Below are positions 54,706 through 64,000 of a stretch of DNA of 64,000 bases, piece after piece; the stretch's first letter is position 1; the number at the start of each line of letters is the position of its first letter. The DNA comes from Pratylenchus scribneri (taxonomy: Eukaryota > Nematoda > Chromadorea > Rhabditida > Pratylenchidae): contig JAQSEB010000203.1 in the NCBI GenBank assembly GCA_030063045.1, positions 558,001 to 622,000 of the forward strand. The letters run 5' to 3'. The notes under the pieces were generated by a model. That model was given only the letters and a program-made list of their open reading frames with translations. It searched no databases and was not told where the DNA came from. The position numbers were made by a program, and so were the translations under genes.

Positions 54706-57700
54706 TGATGAATAGTAATAAAAATGCTGTTAAATTTTTTTTTATTTAATGAGTTTCCATGGTAAATATAGCTGGAACAAATATTTATAAATAGTTAGGA
54801 AAGGCGATATTTTAAAATTTCGCTTGAAAGTAAGTTTCTAATAAGCCCTAAAGCATTTTTTCATTACTAGCCTAGCTTAAAAATGCAAAAATGGTATTAT
54901 AAAATCTGCGACTTTCCGAACTTAGTTTTGTCAAAGTGTGCTATATTTTACCAAGTCTTTGATGGCCTAAAAATGGGGATTTTTAGACACAAGTTAATTT
55001 CAATATTTTTCTTTAAAAATAAATGAATTTTGTCTTAAAAAATCCTCAATTGTTTTGGAAGAAAATGTAAAATTTAACATAAAATTAACAAAGAAAAATT
55101 TTCAAATTTTAAAAATGATGAGTAATATATATGAAAGAAATATTTAATAGTGAAAGCCAACCATTCCATTCATCATCCACCAGTCAGCAGAAATGAAAGG
55201 GGATTGCCACAGGAATATAAATATAATGACGGACGGGTTGGCTAATTATCAACACTGCTGTGGGTGAACTACATTAATTTCCGGCCTTTATTGAATGGAT
55301 CCATCCATAAAATCGCACACTTTTTTGTTATTTTCGTATGCGAATCCAACAAAATTCGCCATTGTCAATGGAGAAGGAAGTTAAGTATGATGGCAAATAT
55401 TACTATATTATTCCAGAATTTTAGTTCTAAAAAATAAAAAATATCAATAGGAATTAAATACATTTAGGAATAAATTCAATTTATTTAGGCGAAAAAATCG
55501 ATTAATGAAAGTGAAAAAATAATGTAATGCGCTATATTTAATATATATGGACAACATATATGACGTGTAATTTAAGCTAAAAGTAAAAGTGAATGAGAAC
55601 ATTTAAGTTACCAAAATTTTTATTTTCTATTATAATTTTGTATTCTAAAATAAATTTGTTCTAATTTGGCCTATTTGACCATCTTTTGGCAATGCCAACA
55701 ATTGCCAAATGTGACCTATTTCCATGATAGATGTTGAAATTAGGCTCTTATTAGCAAGATTGGCATAAATAGCATAGGACAAAATTGGGGTCAAATTAAT
55801 GCGTAGAATTTCGTAATACAACAATATGTGAATAAATAGTAAATTAATTGTAAAAATTCCATTTTTTTTATTAAATTTCGGATCAACGAAATGACATAAT
55901 AAATTTTTTTGAGAGGGGATTATTTCTTTCAGAAAATTGAGGTTGGTTGTTGATATTTGGTATATTCACTCAAATCAGCAAGGGCGGGCCCATTTCATTG
56001 TTGTTTATTCCGCACTTTCATCATCCAGATCATCATATTTATTTATTTGGGAATGAATTCGCGGCGAAGAGATTAAATGATATTTATTACATGCTCAATG
56101 AATTTTAATAGTTTATTTGCGGTCCATATGGTCCATCAACCAACCAAATACCAAGCACACTTTTCCCTTTTTTGTACTTCAGTCAGGGGCAAATTTTTTT
56201 ACCCATAAATTCGAGAAAATCCAATTTTAATTGATTTTTAATAACGAAAAGGGAGTGGAATTTTGTATTCCGAATTCTCAAATGAAAAAGAAATTTCATC
56301 AATTCCATAAAATGCACTTTAATTCATGTTTCTTCACATCATATAAGTATCAAAAATTTCCTTCCTATAGATTTGGCCACAGTTAAGTCAATGCGGAGGT
56401 TTTTTCTTTGTTTACTTTAGACCGGAATTGATATAATGTATGTTTGGTCTATAAAATTGTGGGTTTGGCCCACACAATTTTTTTTGGGTTTGGCCCAAAA
56501 TTCTCACGTATAATATATATGGAAAAATTCCTTACATTTTCTTTCTTATCCCAGCCTTTTGAATGAGCAAAAGAAAAGGAAGAATGTAAATAGAAAATGG
56601 AAATGGAAATGTTGCATTTTTCAATGAAATTTTTGCATCAATTTTAATTTTTAAGTGATATTTGTTTGCCAATAAATTTGGTATCATTATATTAGCCCAT
56701 TTAGTGAATTTAATTTGAAATTGTTAAAAAATTTAGGCCAGAAAATGACAAAATAGGCTAAAATTGGACTTCAATAATTTTGATATAAAAATGATCTACA
56801 GAAAGAGATTAAATTTTTATTAATAGCATAAAAGATTGCTGAGATATTGGCCGCCAGTGAGCGAAATTTGAGTGCGCAAAAATCGAATTACTATTTCTAT
56901 AATAAATATTAAAGAATTTGGAATAATTGCCTTGGCTAATGGCTATGCCATTAAATAAGGTATAATAATAATTTTGCATTGGGTTTTTTGTTGACTATTT
57001 TGAGTGGGAGGCAGCTGCTTTTGCTCGTTCTTTTTTGGTCAATTTTTGCGTGCACCTAATTTCCTCATTCCCCGCCGACAGCCCCCCATTAATATTTTCC
57101 ATATTTTCCACCTTCACCCATTCTTGTCATAATAATTACTAAATAGTAAATATGAGCACCCTTTTTCCCATTCCAATAAATATAATTGGCGCAAAAAATT
57201 GGGTTGGTCTTTGAACTTCAGACTTCCTTCAACCAAATAACATTATTAAGAATTGATGATATTATTTAATGAATTTTAAAATACAAAAAGGAAAAATATC
57301 GGCATTATATAATTGGCATATATTAAATTGTGCAAGATCATGTCCACAATAGTGCAAACTGCAAATACTAATTTTAATCTTAATTAATGGATAATATAAT
57401 ATTAAAAATATAAAATAATATAAAATATTTATAAATCAATGAGAACCCGAAAAGAATTTAACCGGAAAGAATCTAACCGGAAACAATCTTTCCGGAAAGA
57501 ATCTAACCGGAAACAATCTTTCCGGAAAGAATCTAGCCGGAAACAATCTTTCCGGAAAGAATCTACCGAAATATATTGGCATGGCTTCCAAATTATCTTT
57601 TTTTGCTCATCCATAATGAAATTGGCCAAATTTTATTGATAAAGACCTTTCTAAAATCTATCTGAATTATAAAATAAAATTAATTAACATAACATTAAAT

Positions 57701-58473
57701 ATTTTCTTCCTTTCTCATAGAAATAATTAAAAGTGGATGTTTCTGCTGCTGTTTTCATTTAAAATTCTCTTTAATCCTGTGTGAATTGTATTTTTTAATT
57801 ACAAAAAATTTTGAATTTATGTGATTACCTTTCTTTTACTATTATTTTTTTAGATTTCCTTGTGAATGGCATGCATAATGTCTTTAAGCTATGTTTTATG
57901 GCATTTTCTGCCTTTTTATTTTTTGTATTATCTCCGTTTTTTCCCATTAATTAATTTTTCGATTTTTTTTTCTGCTTGACATTTTAAAAATATTTTTTTT
58001 AGCCATTTTTAATTAAAATTTATTTTCCTTTTATATTTTGTCATAATTTTTATTATTAATATTTATATAAATATATAAAATAATGTTCAAAATTATTTTC
58101 TATATTTTTATATAATTATCCAAAATAAAGAATGCCAACTAACAAATTGCGCATCTTTTGGATGCTTATTACGCCCCCAATGGGTTTTGCGTTGGCTTAT
58201 TTTAAAGAAAACTCCCAAGGAAATGTCGACACATAGTCGAATTTTCTACAAACTTGCGCAGTCGATATTCTATTTGTTGGCATAATTACAGTTGGGGAAC
58301 TCTAAATATAATTAACCGAATGCTTAATGGTTATCATTATTATTTAATATATTTTCAACAAATAATTCTTTATTTCAATATCATTTTTATATGGAATTTA
58401 TCAATAAATCTTGATAAGAATTAACACTATATTTCTTTTTATCATATATTTCTCCAAATCTCTCCAATTTCAA
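54706..58473. other. Long intergenic region
   Basis: About 3.8 kb of AT-rich DNA without a supported gene. The first kilobase should hold the MGAT4 promoter (minus strand) but shows no clear motif. An inverted-repeat element with a tandem array lies at 57320-57590. Confidence 0.5.
57320..57590. repeat. CCGGAA element with 30-bp tandem array
   Basis: Left part (CATGTCCACAATAGTGCAAA, then TTAATTAATGGATAATATAA) matches the element at 8942-9195. Its core has expanded into about 3.5 copies of a 30-bp unit CCGGAAAGAATCTAACCGGA + AACAATCTTT (57462-57572). Open frames on both strands follow from the 30-bp period. Each unit contains the palindrome TTTCCGGAAA. Confidence 0.75.
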
Positions 58474-59210
58474 TCACCAGAGATTGTCTTCGGTGAGACC
58501 AAAATTGTGTCGATTATTCAGGAATGCTTCAATAGCCCAATAAATTTGGGGACCCTTACTTTGAGGCACCTTAAATTTAGGAAATAAATTTTCAACTTAA
58601 TATATAAATTTTACCGCATGACCGGCACCGCGAACTGAAATTGATGTGAACGAAAATTATTTTAATATTTTTCATATTTTTTTAAATCCCAATGTAGCCT
58701 ATAGATTATTTTTTTGTTAACACAGCTTTAATTGAATCAATTTGGCAATTTTTCAGTTTGATTTAAACTGGGAATTTTTCGGGAATTATTTTCACATATT
58801 GCCAATATTCACAAAATGGTCAATAGTATCGTTTAGCCTCTTATTTCCAACAAATTTTTATTTTTATGCTTGTCTTATTTTGTATGCTAATAACATGTAT
58901 GCTTCGCCTATTTTTTATGCTTGTTATGTGAATGCTTCGCCTATTTTTTATGCTTGTTATGTGAATGCTTCGCTTATTTTTTATGCTTGTTATGTGAATG
59001 CTTCGCCTATTTTTTATGCTTGTTATGTGAATGCTTCGTTTATTCTATGTTTGAAGTATACGGTTATGGGACACTGATAAAAAACATTATTTTATTTTAA
59101 TTAAAATTTTATTTTTCACTGACTAGTTGTGAATGTGAGGCCGCCGCCTCCCAAATAATTGGTGAATGTGCCCGCATTCGTGATGTCTATCCCCGGCACG
59201 GACCATGATA
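58474..59210 (-). pseudogene. Serine carboxypeptidase (S10) C-terminal remnant
   Basis: Three exons in phase on the minus strand: 59210-59124 (SWSVPGIDITNAGTFTNYLG, then GGGLTFTT), a 20-bp exon 58634-58615 (IRGAGHA) and 58569-58474 (VPQSKGPQIYWAIEAFLNNR, then HNFGLTEDNLW, stop). GLTFTTIRGAGHAVPQ matches the end of S10 lysosomal/secreted carboxypeptidases, where His of GAGH is the catalytic His. The upstream catalytic Ser (GESYAG) and Asp exons are not found up to the next gene, where only minisatellites and AT-rich DNA occur. It is probably a truncated duplicate, or a gene whose 5' part lies beyond a very large intron. Confidence 0.65.
58897..59040. repeat. 33-bp minisatellite
   Basis: Four copies of a 33-bp unit containing CCTATTTTTTATGCTTGTTA and TGTGAATGCTTCG, with one C/T variant, inside the first intron of the carboxypeptidase remnant. 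A plus-strand frame through it (repeating YACYVNASPIF) is a by-product of the period. Confidence 0.85.
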
Positions 59211-61575
59211 CTGAAAATGGCGAAACGGTTTAGTGGTTTGTCCCAAACACCGTAACTCTATATCCAATTAATAGATATCCTTAATACTCATCCTTTGATA
59301 ATTATTCTGCTTAGGTTTATCCAATTTTCAATTAATAGTTTTGAACCAAAAAACATTAGATGGTTTAAACGGCTTAAAACTCTTAATTTTTGATCAAATG
59401 ATAAAAAAATTATAGACCAAAAAATGTGTATCGACGAAATCTATCGATTAGGTATATACGAGCAAAATGCTTTAATATAAAAATAATGGAAAGCTCCTAA
59501 ACTCTCAGTTAGAGTTCTATTTAAATGATAAGAGTGAAAAAAAACAAATTCGCCTCCCTCATACTAATTAGATATTAATGGAAAATTAGCTTAATTTATT
59601 AATGATCATCACCTCTAACTATGTCTCTAATCATTATTTTAGTTCTATTCATTTATCCAAGTTTCATTCCTAACCATTCCCGGCTTTTTATGCTTAATTC
59701 TCGACCATTCCCGGCTTTTTACCCTTCATTCTCGACCATTCCCGGTTTTTTTACCCTTCATTCTCGACCATTCCCAGCTTTTTACCCTTCATTCTCGACC
59801 ATTCCCAGCTTTTTACCCTTCATTCTCGACCATTCCAAGCTTTTTACCCTTCATTCTCGACCATTCCCAGCTTTTTACCCTTCACCATTCCCGGCTTTTT
59901 ACCCTTCATTCTCGATCATTTCCCAGTTTTTACACGTCCTTCTCGATTATTCCCAGCCTTTTATAGTTCATTTTCGACTATTTCTACCATTTTTTACTTT
60001 TTTCAACTTTTCCCGATATATTATTTTACATCTTTATCTCCTTTCTTGCCATCCCGGCTTTTTATTTTTCATTCTCGAAAATTCCAATCATTTTCATTTC
60101 AAATCGAAAATTTCCAGGATATTCTGAACATTTTTCCTTTTTATTTTCAAATCAAGGCATTGTATTATCCCATTGTTCTCGCTAAATTCCATGCTTTACC
60201 TCTCTTTCCCATTTATGTCAACCCATTCTCGATCTCTTATATATATATTCTAATCGATATTTCAATGGATTAAATGCTTAAGGGAGCGCCCGGTCGCCGC
60301 TGCGCGGCTCCCGGCCGCTCCCAAAGTTATTTTGTTTAATTAATTTTATAGTATATAATGCTTTTATTTTAATTATTTCTTTAATTAATATTCTTAAAAC
60401 CATTTTTTTCTATTTTTCATCTATTTTACATTTATTTCACAAAACTATTTATTTTATTTTTCTTTATTTCTTTATACTTTATGCCTAAAAAGTTTATTTC
60501 TTTATTCCATCATTTATTTTTGGACAAAAAATCTAAAAAAATATAAATAAACAAAACGCCAAAGTTAAAATATTCAAGTGTCACTTTGTCCGGGACATCT
60601 CCGTTTAGTATATTTAGATGGTTTTGGTAGTGTAGGACAAACCATTAAACGGTTATAACAGTAAATTCAAAGTTTTTTTTTCTGAAAATTAAATATTTCC
60701 CATTAAAAATTGGTCCACTAGAGAGAATTAATTCAGTAAGGAGAAAAATTTTGTGAATTTTTCAAATAAAAATTTTTTAAAAATTATGCACAGGTTTTTA
60801 AAAAAAATATTAATAGAATATTTTTTGAATAAATTCAATGATTTTAATGCATTTATTCTCAACTTTCTTACCGCCAAATTTGCCATAAAAATCGTGAAAA
60901 TGATGAAATTAATTATTATTTTTCGCATTTTTAATTAATATTTAATTATTTCTCTGTATAAATCTCTATAATTTTTATGGGATTTTTATATATCCCAAAA
61001 TTTATGATTTATAACTTGATTTTTTTTCAGTCGAACAGATAAGCAAATATTCATCCGCATTTCAAATTTAATTCAATTTATATCTCAGTTAGTAAATATT
61101 CTATTAAAATTTTATTTTAAAAACGTTCATTTTATTTTCTGTGATTGCAATTTTTAAGCTGTCTGAAAATGAAGAGAAAATTGAAGACTGGCTGATGAGC
61201 TGTGCAAATTTTCATTCAATTCTCGTTTTAAACTAATATGGCCAAAATAGAATTTGAAAAATCTCACTTAATTTTTGTGCTTTAAAAATTATTAAATTAC
61301 ACAAATTGTTTTTTTGTTGGCATTGGAATACACCGACTATTTTCAAAGATGGGAAAATTAAATGAAATGGAAATGAAAATTGAATGAGGAAAAATATGGA
61401 ATTTAATTAATTTTTAAAAATTATAATTTAAACATTTTATGCAAACTGATAAAATAAATGATGATAAGCAAGACTTAAAAAACATTGTCAAAGATTTGAG
61501 ATTCGCCCTCAAAAAAACATTTTAAAATTTAAATGTCAATATTGTTCTTCTGCTCATTTTTGCTGACAATTGCTT
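59211..61575. other. Intergenic region with minisatellite and GC hairpin
   Basis: Contains the 31-bp array at 59660-59950 and, at about 60285-60325, an isolated GC-rich imperfect palindrome (GGGAGCGCCCGG ... CCGGCCGCTCCC) in AT-rich surroundings. No gene recognised; 61140-61575 is the 3' flank of BTB gene Y. Confidence 0.5.
59660..59950. repeat. 31-bp minisatellite
   Basis: About nine variable copies of a ~31-bp unit TTCATTCTCGACCATTCCCG + GCTTTTTACCC. The period is not a multiple of three, so the long plus-strand frame across it cycles through frames and is not a real protein. Degenerate units continue to about 60090. Confidence 0.85.
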
Positions 61576-63752
61576 TCAATATTTCTTCCATTCCATATGC
61601 TCTTCTGCCCCTTCATTCATTTTGCCGACAATTGCCTTCAAAATTTGATCGAACAATTCCCCATAATTTCCTTCCACCAGCATTTTCCATCCCTTTGTTT
61701 CAATCACATCTTTTGCTTTGTCCCGGATATATTCGATCGTCTTGGTCTGGAGATATTCTGCTGAATGACGATTGGCCAAAACCAGCAATTCACAAACATT
61801 CTCAGAAGAGATCGACCATCTCAATTCATTTAGACAGTGCATCTGCATAAAAATATTTTTAAAAAAATTAAAAAAATCATTTTGCCTTTAATCCAGAGAA
61901 TTGGAAGTTGACAGCAGCCTCCAACAATTCCTTTGTCATTTCATAATCATATCCACTTTCTGGTGCGGTTCCGCTGTAACTAAAATACACAAAATTGTTT
62001 TATAAAATGATCAAAAGAATTCATTCGCCCACATAAATTGGATCATTTCTTCGAGTACTGAGGATTTGATGTTCTTAATATTGATAATTCCTTCCTTCGT
62101 ATCGATCATTTCATGTTCGAATATTGCCCGAAAAACCGGAGAATTGCAAATCAAAATGGCTTTATGCACCTTAAAAGTAGCAATGAATACGTTTTTGCCT
62201 TTATTTTGAAAATTTTTAACCTTAAATTCTTTGCCGTCCGCAGCTTTGATGATAAAATCCGTGAATAAACCCTGCTTGAACAAATTGCCCATATCCGCCC
62301 CAAACGTTTTTTCTACAGCTAATTCTGTTTCCACTGCCTCATCACTTTTATTTGAGAATTTAAATGTGTAAAAAGGGTTGTGATTGTGCAGCACAGGTAA
62401 AATTATGGGTGGAGCTTTATAACTAAATTAAATTAAATACATTACAAAATAAAAATATTTAAATTTTTTACTTATATTCCGGCGTAATGACAATTGCCTT
62501 CACAATTTGATCGAACAATTCGCCATGATTTCCCTCGATCAACATTTTCCATTCCTTTGTTCCCATCACCTTTAAAATTAAAAAATTTTATGGTTTAATA
62601 ATTTAATTTAAGCCTAAGGATTGTTATATAAAATAATATTAATTGAAGTGTTTGGTTGATCTGTTAAAACCGGTTTCAAAGTCCCTGATTTTTTGTTTTG
62701 TCAAAAAATATTTTTTTATATTTCACCTCTTTTGCATTCTTCTGAATATAATTGATCGCCTCAGTCTTGAGATAGTCGGCAGAATGGCGATGGGCCAAAA
62801 CCAACAATTCACAGACATTCTCATTCCCCATTGAATTGGGTAATCCTTCGAAAATTGCCTTGAAAATTTGATCCAACAATTCGGCATAATTTCCCTCGAC
62901 CAACATTTTCCATCCCTCTGATTTCATCACCTTTAAAATTAGCAAATATTTTATTAATAAAATAATTCTGAATTTTTCACCTTTTTTGCATGCATTTTGA
63001 TAAAATTAATCGATTTGAGATTGAGTTTTTCAAGAGAATAGCGATCGGCAAAAATCAATAATTCACAGACATTTTCATTTCCAATTGAATTTGATAATTT
63101 CTCCTCACAGAGAAGCTGGATGGAAAAAATTTTTTTAAAAAAGAGATTAATTTGCCGAAAAAAAATTAATTTGCCAAATAAATTGTGTCGAAAAATATAA
63201 TATTTTTGAGGCCATATAACTTGGCCATAACTAAGTAAGTATGATCTTAAGTCTGATTTGGCCAAGTTATATGTCCTCAAAAAATAATATATTTCGACAC
63301 AAAAATTTCTGTAAATTAATTATTTTTTCGGCAAATTAATAAATTCCCCAAAAAATTTCACTTACCTTCAATGTGTCAATTTGGTATTGGACAGCTGCCT
63401 CCAATAATTCCATCAGCATTTCTCCCAGTTTTGGTGCCTTTCCGCTGTAACTAAATTTATAGATCTTTTTAAATATTTTTTAAATAATTTTCCAACATAA
63501 ATTCGAGCATTTGTTCAAGAACCGGAGATTTGATATCCTTAATTCGGACAATTCCTTCCTTCGCTTCGACCATTCCATGTTCGAACATTGCACGAAAAAC
63601 AGGAGAACGGCAAGCCAAAATGCCCTTATGTGCCTAAAATTAAATGCAATAAATTAAGAATATATTTTATTTTTATTCACCTTGAATTCTTTTCCGTCCT
63701 CAGCTATGATGGTACAATCCTTGAATAAATCTTGCTTGAATAAACTGGCCAT
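61576..63752 (-). CDS. Double-BTB protein, gene Y
   Basis: Paralogue of gene X with the same design. Exons: 63752-63681, 63633-63497, 63450-63366, 63115-62981, 62930-62727, 62569-62472, 62422-62221, 62169-62033, 61979-61886 and 61842-61576 (476 residues). First BTB: MASLFKQDLFKDCTIIAEDG, HKGILACRSPVFRAMF. BACK-like parts: NENVCELLIFADRY, then VMKSEGWKMLVEGNYAELLD with GNENVCELLVLAHRHSADYL, then VMGTKEWKMLIEGNHGELFD. The next exon is joined in phase (TATAA-GTAAAA ... TTTAG) and gives a ~50-residue linker before the second BTB (MGNLFKQGLFTDFIIKAADG, HKAILICNSPVFRAIFEHEM). The end is ENVCELLVLANRHSAEYL, KGWKMLVEGNYGELFDQILK. It has one fewer repeat exon than X. Exon 9 has a GC donor (AAAG-GCAAAA). 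Intron 3 holds MITE copy 3. Likely a Cul3 adaptor; two separate genes remain the alternative. Confidence 0.7.
63145..63345. mobile_element. Palindromic MITE, copy 3 (BTB gene Y intron 3)
   Basis: Nearly perfect inverted arms: ATTAATTTGCCGAAAAAAAA at the left and, reversed, TTAATTTGCCGAAAAAATAA at the right, then GTGTCGAAAAATATAATATT and GGCCATATAACTTGGCC. It is the shortest and most symmetric of three copies and lacks the GGGGCTAAGGG centre of copies 1 and 2. Confidence 0.75.
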
Positions 63753-64000
63753 TTTTTCGACAAAAATAGTTATGTTGAAGTATATTTATTGCTGATGTAT
63801 GAAAGTGGAAACTTAAAAATCTAATTAATTATGAAGAATATATTGAATTTTGTGCATCTCATTTCGAAAGTAATGCATAAAAATTAATATTTTTTGGAAA
63901 TTTGTCATAAGTAATAAAAGAATGACTTATTTTTATAAAATTGCATGGTGTTACTTAATGATGTTGGATGGACTAGAAATAAAAATGTAAGAGGAACTGT
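63753..64000. other. Upstream flank of BTB gene Y
   Basis: AT-rich; no distinct promoter motif or gene seen. Confidence 0.4.

Noticed and set aside
57429..57639. Repeat proteins (RKESNRKQSF)n on both strands
   Set aside because: By-products of the 30-bp tandem array in a decayed element.
58742..60273. Long plus-strand frames rich in YACYVNA and FPAFYPS
   Set aside because: They run over 33- and 31-bp minisatellites; the second shifts through all frames because 31 is not a multiple of three.
1..64000. tRNA, rRNA or CRISPR arrays
   Set aside because: No tRNA B-box with a matching cloverleaf, no rRNA-like block and no regularly spaced short repeats with unique spacers were seen; the tandem arrays present are minisatellites. 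A tRNAscan run would be decisive for tRNA genes.

Overview
The window is AT-rich eukaryotic DNA with many small exons, short GT-AG introns (some GC-AG) and splice acceptors placed directly before start codons, as expected for SL trans-splicing. The gene content is nematode-like: a lys-type GH25 lysozyme relative, Hedgehog-type Hint proteins, an Skp1-related gene, a serpentine receptor and amplified BTB genes. A plant-parasitic tylenchid would fit (AT richness, candidate secreted nuclear effectors), but the species cannot be fixed from the sequence. All gene models were spliced by eye, checked for splice sites and reading phase, and compared between copies inside the window.

Layout. 1-2508: 3' part of a methylthioribulose-1-phosphate dehydratase gene (+), with a MITE in its last intron. 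3.6-26.9 kb: three copies of an unrecognised seven-exon gene family (A and B on +, C on -). Each encodes a signal peptide, a conserved N-terminal half, and a long, probably disordered tail with an SV40-like basic cluster and IDLDTPPMSPKNI-type motifs. Each copy also carries a conserved block about 0.8-1.1 kb upstream. Copy A has two hAT-like insertions in intron 1, a MITE at exon 6 and a small LTR element that cuts its last exon. Copy B is intact and holds an Skp1-related gene on the opposite strand inside its 4.2-kb first intron. Copy C has a hAT-like element inside exon 1. Two small secreted Cys-containing proteins lie at 20.8 and 27.5 kb.

29-34.6 kb: a Lys-rich unknown gene and a seven-transmembrane receptor (-). 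36-40 kb: two Hint genes tail to tail with a BTB gene remnant between them; one of them lacks the Cys-rich exon. 42.3-45.0 kb and 61.6-63.8 kb: two paralogous genes that read best as double-BTB fusions with repeated BACK-like exons. 46.4-48.5 kb: a GH25 lysozyme-like gene that seems to lack its catalytic acids. 49.1-54.7 kb: a full MGAT4 (N-glycan branching GlcNAc-transferase IV) gene (-). 58.5-59.2 kb: a C-terminal remnant of a serine carboxypeptidase. The rest is AT-rich non-coding DNA with minisatellites and non-autonomous transposons, several with clear target-site duplications.

The most notable element is the A/B/C family: secreted proteins with a nuclear-type basic cluster, a shared upstream block and active remodelling by transposons. 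This is what one expects of a fast-evolving effector locus, but the function is inference only.
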